Assembly: GCA_041391485.1 (NCBI GenBank)
Contig: JAWKNY010000001.1
Span: 222,571 to 286,570 of the forward strand
Length of the DNA stretch: 64,000 nt
Source: JACKAF01 sp041391485
Lineage (GTDB): Bacteria > Bdellovibrionota > FAC87 > UBA2466 > JACKAF01
Direction of reading: 5' to 3'
Shown in pieces: positions 58,661 through 64,000 of the stretch. The notes under the pieces were generated by a model. The model saw only the letters and a list, made by a program, of their open reading frames with translations, was not told the origin of the DNA and made no database searches. Position 1 is the first letter of the stretch, and each line of letters opens with the position of its first letter. The translations under genes and the position numbers were made by a program.

Positions 58661-60101
58661 TCCTGGCCTCACTCTCACTCGGAATCTCGGGAAATTGCAG
58701 GCGCACTGTCGTCCCGCGTCCCAGTTCGGAGGCAATGGAGATTTTACCGCCCAGATCGGCAATCGCCTCTTTGACGTAAGCGAGACCAATCCCATTTCCA
58801 TCTTTTTTCCCATGCGTAAATCCACGCTCAAAAATGCGGGGAAGTACCTGCGCCGGGATTCCTATTCCCGTATCAGAAATGGATAGCTCTACCTTCCCCT
58901 CTCGACTATCGATAGAAACAAGAACCTGTTTTTTGTCTTTATCGGCCAGCGACTCGGCCGCATTTGAGAGGAGGTTTGAGAAAACTCTCTCCAACTTGGT
59001 ACGGTCTCCCGCGACAACGTAAGTCCCTTTGGACTCAAGCTCGAAACTGACCTTTTTGTATCGGATCGCGCTCTCACTCATTTGAGCCGCTATCAGGGCT
59101 CGAATCTCTACGTTCTCTCTTCGCGTTTTGGTAGAACTCGGAAGCAAACTGTCGTTTGCGCGCTTTCGTTCAGCAAGGGAGTCCGTGATCGCCTCGATGC
59201 GCGCAACGCGAGATTTCGCCACTAGAAGAAGTTCGGGGTCGCGGCTTTCCATCAAGAGCGGGAGCAGCTCCTTCAGCGCATTGCTGGGGCCGCGCAAATC
59301 ATGAAGAACCTCATCTGCCGCCTGGGCGTAGCCTTTTGCAAATTCGACTGTCCCCCTGTTCGTCCGGTAGAAAATGTAGGACAGAAATAAAAGGGCCAAT
59401 CCAAGGGCTATCATGAAAGCTAACTCGGATCGTTCGCGTACTTCATTCACAAATCCCGTGTCGGCTAACAGGTAGACACGAGACTCCTCGCCGGTGGCAC
59501 TAACGATTTCCAAATACTCAGGAGCGTCAGACTCAGGCTCCTCCAGCGTAAACACGACTGAACTTCCAGTCGTTTTACGAATCTCCTGAGAAACAGTTCG
59601 ATTAATAGCGTAGCCCAGAATCAACACACCTTCCGTAAGACCGTAGAGTTTCACAGGCGCATGCACCAGAAGATACGGCATGTTATTGGCCGGAACAAAT
59701 GCGGCCCTGCTCTGACTCTCTTTGAAACTCGGTGTTTTGAACCCTAGCTTCTGGTGGCCAATGACATTACCCGTTACGGGGTCACCCATCGCTACGAGAT
59801 CGACTTCGGCCTTGGATTTTACATTTGCTAGAAGCTCGTTGAGGGGTTTTAAGTTTCCGGCATTGAAAGCTAACGACGACGCTTGCGGCAACGACGGGTC
59901 AAGTGCGTACCTTGCGAGCTTGGCTTCTAGGTCCGACTGCTTCGCTTTCACTATTTCTCTGATTTCGCGGGAGATAGACTTCAGGTGCATCACTTCGTAC
60001 TTGCGTAAGCCAACACCCGCGCTTTGGTAAAAGCTGAACGAAACAATGCTTAGTCCCAGAAGAAAGAAAAGCGGCGCTATCCATTTAGAATAACGACTCA
60101 T
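58653..60101 (-). CDS. Sensor histidine kinase
   Basis: 482 residues, intact. Membrane helix 1 (8-27), a periplasmic region of about 200 residues, helix 2 (about 228-245), then a dimerisation helix with ADEVLHDLRGPSNAL (His267) and an ATPase domain with NLLSNAAESL, SDTGIGIP and GNGIGLAYVK. Its start overlaps the stop of the response regulator gene by four bases, so the pair is the AtoSC/NtrBC arrangement: the kinase senses outside and phosphorylates the sigma-54 activator. Confidence 0.9.
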   Translation of the reverse strand: MSRYSKWIAPLFFLLGLSIVSFSFYQSAGVGLRKYEVMHLKSISREIREIVKAKQSDLEAKLARYALDPSLPQASSLAFNAGNLKPLNELLANVKSKAEVDLVAMGDPVTGNVIGHQKLGFKTPSFKESQSRAAFVPANNMPYLLVHAPVKLYGLTEGVLILGYAINRTVSQEIRKTTGSSVVFTLEEPESDAPEYLEIVSATGEESRVYLLADTGFVNEVRERSELAFMIALGLALLFLSYIFYRTNRGTVEFAKGYAQAADEVLHDLRGPSNALKELLPLLMESRDPELLLVAKSRVARIEAITDSLAERKRANDSLLPSSTKTRRENVEIRALIAAQMSESAIRYKKVSFELESKGTYVVAGDRTKLERVFSNLLSNAAESLADKDKKQVLVSIDSREGKVELSISDTGIGIPAQVLPRIFERGFTHGKKDGNGIGLAYVKEAIADLGGKISIASELGRGTTVRLQFPEIPSESEARNG

Positions 60102-61474
60102 GCTTTTTTCCTACTTGCGGTGATTCCCAAACGTTTTAACTCTCTACGAAACGAAGTGTAGGGAACCTTCAGCGCTGCCGCGGTGGCCCGCTCGGAGTAG
60201 CCTAATTCATTGAGGTAGTGTTCGATTATCTGCTTCCTTGAGCGCGGGGCTCTCCGCAACGATGGACGCGACTCAACGGGCTCTACCTCTACAAAGAACT
60301 TTGAGGGTAAGTGCTCCGGTAAAATCGTGTCCGAGGGCACCTCGATGCAAAGGCGCTTAATCTCAGACTGCAGCTCACGCACGTTACCCGGCCAGGCGTA
60401 TTGCTCTAGGTACCGGATGGTGCTTGCCACGAATCTTTTTGGCTCTCTCTCATGCGCTACAGCAAAACTTTGGGCTACATGCAAAACCAGCGGCAAAATG
60501 TCTTCACGCCTGTTCGCAAGAGTGGGGACTTCGATGTGGCCGACGCGAATACGATCATAGAGATCGGGAGAGAAAAAGCCTCTTTCCATCATCTGGTGGA
60601 TCCCAGGCTGCGTCGCTGCCACGACTCGACAGAAAAATGGGTACTCCCGCTCATCCTCAACCGGGCGGACCGTGTGTTCTTGTAAAGAGCGTAAAAGGAC
60701 CGCCTGTGCGGCAGGGCTTAGTGTGTGCAGCTCGTCCAAAAGCACCGTGCCTCGACCAGCCGCTCGCAAAATACCCGGCTCGTCCTTGGTGGCACCGGTG
60801 TACGAGCCTTTCTTCACACCGAATAGCGCTTTGCGCATGAGGTCTGTGCTATTTTGAAAGCTCGCGCAGTTCACTGCCAAGAACTGCCCGCTGCCCGTGT
60901 GAAGCGCCTTTGCTATCAGTTCCTTACCCGTTCCGCGCTCACCCACGATGAGCACGGGTTCTTTAGTCTGCTGATAGAGAAGCACTTTGTTGGCTACGTC
61001 CGCCAACCCACCGGACTCTCCCACCATGCCGATCTTAGCGATCGCAGCACGGCGCTCAGGGGACCCGGCACTCCCCTCCACACAACGGCTCTCGTTTTCG
61101 TAAAGAAGAATCCATTTTCTAGCAATTTGTAGAACTTCGTCGCGCGATGCGGATTTATCGATAAAGTCTTTGGCTCCGCCACGCATCGCGACTTTGATGG
61201 CCTCTCGAGTTTGATCAGAAGAAAGGAAAAAATACTGGGCGAGTGGATTGAGCTCCCTTAAACGAACGAGAGTTTGACCGCCATCAAGACCACGCATGCG
61301 GTAATCGAGAAAGACGACACCATAGGCCCCTGCCGCCTCTCGGACCATGTTGACTGCTTTTTCACCAGAATCCGCAACCTCCACCTCAAAGCCATGCGCT
61401 CTGAGATAGATAATGTGGTGGTACACATCTTCCCATTGGTCATCGACGAACAATACTTTTGGCTTTTGGCTCAT
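60098..61474 (-). CDS. Sigma-54-dependent response regulator (NtrC family)
   Basis: 458 residues from the ATG at 61474 (GGGG upstream). The receiver has VLFVDDQ, Asp57 in VVFLDYRMRG and a conserved Lys107. The AAA+ domain has Walker A GERGTGKE (178-185), the sigma-54 contact loop GSYTGA (223-228) in place of the usual GAFTGA, and Walker B VLLDELH. A Fis-type helix-turn-helix ends the protein (ATAAALKVPYTSFRRELKRL). It should activate sigma-54 RNA polymerase, most obviously at the divergent promoter at 61880. Confidence 0.92.
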   Translation of the reverse strand: MSQKPKVLFVDDQWEDVYHHIIYLRAHGFEVEVADSGEKAVNMVREAAGAYGVVFLDYRMRGLDGGQTLVRLRELNPLAQYFFLSSDQTREAIKVAMRGGAKDFIDKSASRDEVLQIARKWILLYENESRCVEGSAGSPERRAAIAKIGMVGESGGLADVANKVLLYQQTKEPVLIVGERGTGKELIAKALHTGSGQFLAVNCASFQNSTDLMRKALFGVKKGSYTGATKDEPGILRAAGRGTVLLDELHTLSPAAQAVLLRSLQEHTVRPVEDEREYPFFCRVVAATQPGIHQMMERGFFSPDLYDRIRVGHIEVPTLANRREDILPLVLHVAQSFAVAHEREPKRFVASTIRYLEQYAWPGNVRELQSEIKRLCIEVPSDTILPEHLPSKFFVEVEPVESRPSLRRAPRSRKQIIEHYLNELGYSERATAAALKVPYTSFRRELKRLGITASRKKA

Positions 61475-61613
61475 TTCCCCACCCATCAAACGCACGACGC
61501 GTCGGGTGCGGATAGAGCAAACAGAGTGCCAAGATATACGAAATCGTGCGTATCAGAAAAACGTGTAAGCTAGCGCACCTATGAGAAGTGACAATTTCGC
61601 GCTGAACCAAAAC

Positions 61614-61661
61614 TGGACCAAAATTGATCTCTGAAACTACCTACCTGCCAATTTTGGTCCA
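61614..61661. promoter_or_regulatory. 13-bp inverted repeat in the divergent promoter region
   Basis: TGGACCAAAATTG at 61614-61626 is the exact complement of 61649-61661, with 22 bases between. It lies between the regulator gene and the sigma-54 promoter. There is no T-run, so an operator or a structured leader is more likely than a terminator. Confidence 0.55.
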
Positions 61662-61705
61662 CTGCGCCGAGAAAACTCTTTTTGGTCTCAACGCTTTACA
61701 CGGCT

Positions 61706-61740
61706 GAACCACACTGGTTCCCGTGGAGCAGCCACGGTTC
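61706..61740. promoter_or_regulatory. Candidate enhancer site for the sigma-54 activator
   Basis: Nested dyads lie 140-175 bases upstream of the sigma-54 promoter: GAACC-ACACT-GGTTC (61706-61720), CCGTGG-AGCAG-CCACGG (61721-61737), and GAACC with a second GGTTC at 61736-61740. Position and symmetry fit tandem binding sites of an NtrC-family dimer. Confidence 0.55.
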
Positions 61741-61879
61741 AAAGCGCCTCTAAACTACCGAACTCCAACTGACAAGGCGAGTGGGCTCCCTCCGAAAGAT
61801 TGAAAACTTTCGGCGTCGGTTTTGGGCGCCAAGCAAGTAGCGTCGTGTGATTTCAGCCACTTCACTCATTCGCCTTCGC

Positions 61880-61895
61880 TGGCACAGAGGTTGCT
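61880..61895 (+). promoter_or_regulatory. Sigma-54 promoter
   Basis: TGGCACAGAGGTTGCT matches the sigma-54 consensus TGGCAC-N5-TTGCT at every defined position. It lies 62 bases before the ATG at 61957 and faces the secreted protein/kinase/PDZ operon, with a sigma-54 activator encoded divergently. Confidence 0.88.
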
Positions 61896-61956
61896 CAAAG
61901 AGAAGTTATCAACACCTAGCGAAAGCTATCACTCATTCAACTTTACGGGGGGTTAT

Positions 61957-62408
61957 ATGATTTTGAGAACGATTCTATTCGTGTCGCTTTCGGCCCTAGC
62001 GACTTCATCTGCCCAGGCACTTACCGTCCACGTAGCCGTGGTAAGCGTCGAAGGGCAAGGGACGCGCTTCAATTTGTCTAAAGCCGAAAAAGCAACGGTG
62101 AGTCGTCGCCTTTATGACTTGATTGAAGGTCATCTGGGCGCCAAAGGCGTCCAATCCCGAAGAGTTCTTACAGGAACGCAATCGTGCGGAAGCAAACCCA
62201 CCTGTTACTCGATCGTGCTGTATTACTCTTCGGATGGAACTCAATACCATCTCGTTGCTAACCACACGATGTCTGGATCAATGGCGCGACTCGCCTACGC
62301 ATCCAGTTGGCGCAAGGACAGGTCGGCGCTTACACACGACTTGAGCAAGATATCAACAACTACGCTTCAGAGCCTCGTGGCTCGGACAAGACAGGAGTGG
62401 CACAATGA
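61957..62408 (+). CDS. Secreted protein, first gene of the sigma-54 operon, frame broken once
   Basis: The ATG at 61957 follows GGGGGG. A signal peptide (ILFVSLSALATSSAQA) precedes a compact domain (VHVAVVSVEGQGTRFNLS). One lost base near 62287 separates the end; corrected it reads RLEQDINNYASEPRG to VAQ and stops at 62408, about 150 residues, overlapping the kinase start by four bases. No family recognised. Its regulation implies a role in the response or sensing loop. Confidence 0.7.
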
Positions 62409-63082
62409 AGCTCCACTCAACCGATCAAAAAACGCGTCAACTTGCCCACGACCTGCTTTCGCCGTTGGCTTCGCTGAGTCTCCTGCTCAACCAAGAGCAG
62501 AATATGGGTGACGAGGAGCGAATCATTGCAAATCAAGCACTCCACCGCAAGCAGTTGCTTGTGGAACAACTTCTAGAGTGCCCAGAGGCGTCTCGAAACC
62601 CAACGCCGCCTACCAAGGCCGTAGCGCTCGCGCCACTCTTGAAGGCGGTAGTCCGAGAGCAAGAATTTGCTCTCAAGAACGTGGGAAACAAATCACTCAA
62701 ACTGAATTTACCGGATCTTCCGTTTACAGTCCGCTGTCATGTGCAGCCACTAGTTTTCGAGTGTGTAGTCGCGAATCTGATAGCAAACGCCTTCGAAGCA
62801 ACAACAGGTCGACCAGGAGAGGTGTGGATTTCTCTTACTTGCCACGCGTCGCGCGCAGTAGTAACCATCACGGACAATGGACCGGGGATATCAGATCTAG
62901 TGCTTAAGCATTATGAAAAGGGAATACCCTATTCCACAAAAAAGGGAGGGCATGGTCTAGGTCTGCTCTCCGCAAGGAGCATTGCTTTAGGATGGAAAGG
63001 GTTTCTCAGGATCACAAGTCAGCCGCACGGAACGAGCATTGCTTTAGAACTTCCACTCTCAAAAAAGGGGATTAGCAAATGA
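62405..63082 (+). CDS. Soluble histidine kinase
   Basis: 225 residues, no membrane segment. A dimerisation helix with QLAHDLLSPLASLSLLL (His15) is followed by an ATPase domain: NLIANAFEAT, TDNGPGI and GHGLGLLSARS. There is no sensor domain, so it must take its signal from partners. It lies between the secreted protein and the PDZ lipoprotein, overlapping both by four bases. Its likely target is the NtrC-type regulator, which would make a feedback loop because the regulator should drive this operon. Confidence 0.85.
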   Translation: MKLHSTDQKTRQLAHDLLSPLASLSLLLNQEQNMGDEERIIANQALHRKQLLVEQLLECPEASRNPTPPTKAVALAPLLKAVVREQEFALKNVGNKSLKLNLPDLPFTVRCHVQPLVFECVVANLIANAFEATTGRPGEVWISLTCHASRAVVTITDNGPGISDLVLKHYEKGIPYSTKKGGHGLGLLSARSIALGWKGFLRITSQPHGTSIALELPLSKKGISK

Positions 63083-63861
63083 TTGAACGCGCATTGAGTC
63101 TTTTGATTTTGATAGCAGTTACTGCGGTATTAGGCGCCTGTTCAAGTCTAAAGCCAATACCCTACCGACAGCGAGTCGAAATTGAGCGCAAGTCTCCCAC
63201 TGTGCTAACCAGCACGTACCAAGGAGACATTGATACAATGCACTCGACAGCGGTAAATTTTGCCATGGTAGCAGCGATCGAGTACTGCCTTTACAATGGC
63301 GAACAGGCCGCAATGTTTCAGGGAATGACGGACGAGAGCCAGCAACAGATTTATAACCGGGTCTACTCAACTGCTGACCTCTACGTAAGCCCGTTGCTAA
63401 AGGACAAAAACCCAAAAATACTCAATGATCCGATGCTGGTCCGCATCCCTCGCATCGTGTTCAAATTTTCGTGCACGAAAAACCTTCAAATACTTGACCC
63501 GGCACCTGTAGTTCGCTCTGTTAAGCCAGAGCTCCTTGCCAACGTCTCTAAGGACTACCGAGGCGGGATTTTGGTGACTGAAAACAAAGCAACCAGTCCC
63601 CTTCAAAAAGGAGACATCATTACTCATGTCGCAGAAAAGCGCGTGGACGGAACGGACCAGATGCTCTTTGCGCTTATGAAGGCAAAAAACCAGCGCGTTC
63701 CAATTCGAGTTCTGCGAAACGGAAGATCGGTTTCGGTAACGGCAAAAACGCTCAAGGTAGTAAACGTTCTCCATGCAATAAACTGGGGACGCCTCAAGGA
63801 CGCTTGCGAATTCAAACAGGGGGTCGAAGTCCCGGCCATTTGCAAACACATTGCCGAGTAG
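63079..63861 (+). CDS. PDZ-domain lipoprotein
   Basis: 260 residues, intact. The lipobox is VLGACSSL. Residues about 155-225 look like a PDZ domain (GGILVTENKATSPLQKGDII, ITHVAEKRVDGTDQ, VPIRVLRNGRSVSVTA), in the order seen in DegS/HtrA-type PDZ modules but without a protease. It is the last gene of the sigma-54 operon and may bind envelope protein C-termini as a sensor or chaperone. Confidence 0.8.
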   Translation: MIERALSLLILIAVTAVLGACSSLKPIPYRQRVEIERKSPTVLTSTYQGDIDTMHSTAVNFAMVAAIEYCLYNGEQAAMFQGMTDESQQQIYNRVYSTADLYVSPLLKDKNPKILNDPMLVRIPRIVFKFSCTKNLQILDPAPVVRSVKPELLANVSKDYRGGILVTENKATSPLQKGDIITHVAEKRVDGTDQMLFALMKAKNQRVPIRVLRNGRSVSVTAKTLKVVNVLHAINWGRLKDACEFKQGVEVPAICKHIAE

Positions 63862-64000
63862 GGCCGATTTAGGGCACCCAGCTGACAATAATAGTCTGGG
63901 CTCCATGCAAGTTCACGTGTCGGCCCTAGCATCCAAGGCCGAAATCGCGGGCCGCACATTGGCATTCGCCTTGCTTATTCGTCGCCACAGTCGATGTTGG

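Noticed and set aside
63905..64000. Plus-strand coding start running off the window end
   Set aside because: An ATG at 63905 opens a frame to the edge, but there is no ribosome site and too little sequence to judge.

Overview
The window is about 64 kb of a Gram-negative chromosome. It shows many signal peptides and lipoboxes, outer-envelope glycan genes and a sigma-54 activator. I see no rRNA, tRNA, CRISPR array, transposase or phage gene. A histone-fold protein (1844-2053) of the kind known from Bdellovibrio, several secreted subtilases, a long acyl-CoA dehydrogenase and dense two-component signalling suggest a member of Bdellovibrionota. That placement is an inference; no marker gene here proves it.

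Layout. 0-5 kb: truncated esterase, secreted protein, histone, DnaQ-like exonuclease, hydrolase-like protein, acyltransferase. 5-15 kb: DMT transporter, two subtilases (one fused to FG-GAP repeats), acyl-CoA dehydrogenase, two secreted unknowns. 15-25 kb: surface-glycan region with a methyltransferase, a PP-loop sugar amidotransferase, an SMR protein, a nitrilase-family amidase and four glycosyltransferase-like proteins. 25-33.5 kb: broken L,D-transpeptidase, then a co-directional run of ATP-grasp protein, family-5 solute-binding protein, hybrid kinase with two receivers, and a secreted protein with an EndoU-like tail. 33.5-57 kb: accessory region with three giant secreted coiled-coil paralogues (two paired with ankyrin lipoproteins), two duplicated LysM/membrane-protein modules plus a relic of a third, an SseB-family protein, a HEPN-MNT pair and several lipoproteins. 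57-64 kb: two divergent operons around a sigma-54 promoter, with an NtrC-type regulator, two histidine kinases, secreted proteins and a PDZ lipoprotein.

The most interesting parts are the repeat-rich 33.5-56 kb locus, whose units share a short upstream element (33566, 48104, 52941, 55735), and the sigma-54 circuit at 57.4-63.9 kb.

Many reading frames are interrupted by single-base shifts, mostly apparent one-base losses. They hit conserved genes as well as accessory ones, so uncorrected long-read error is at least as likely as decay. Where neighbouring frames join into one recognisable protein I give a single feature and say where the frame breaks.
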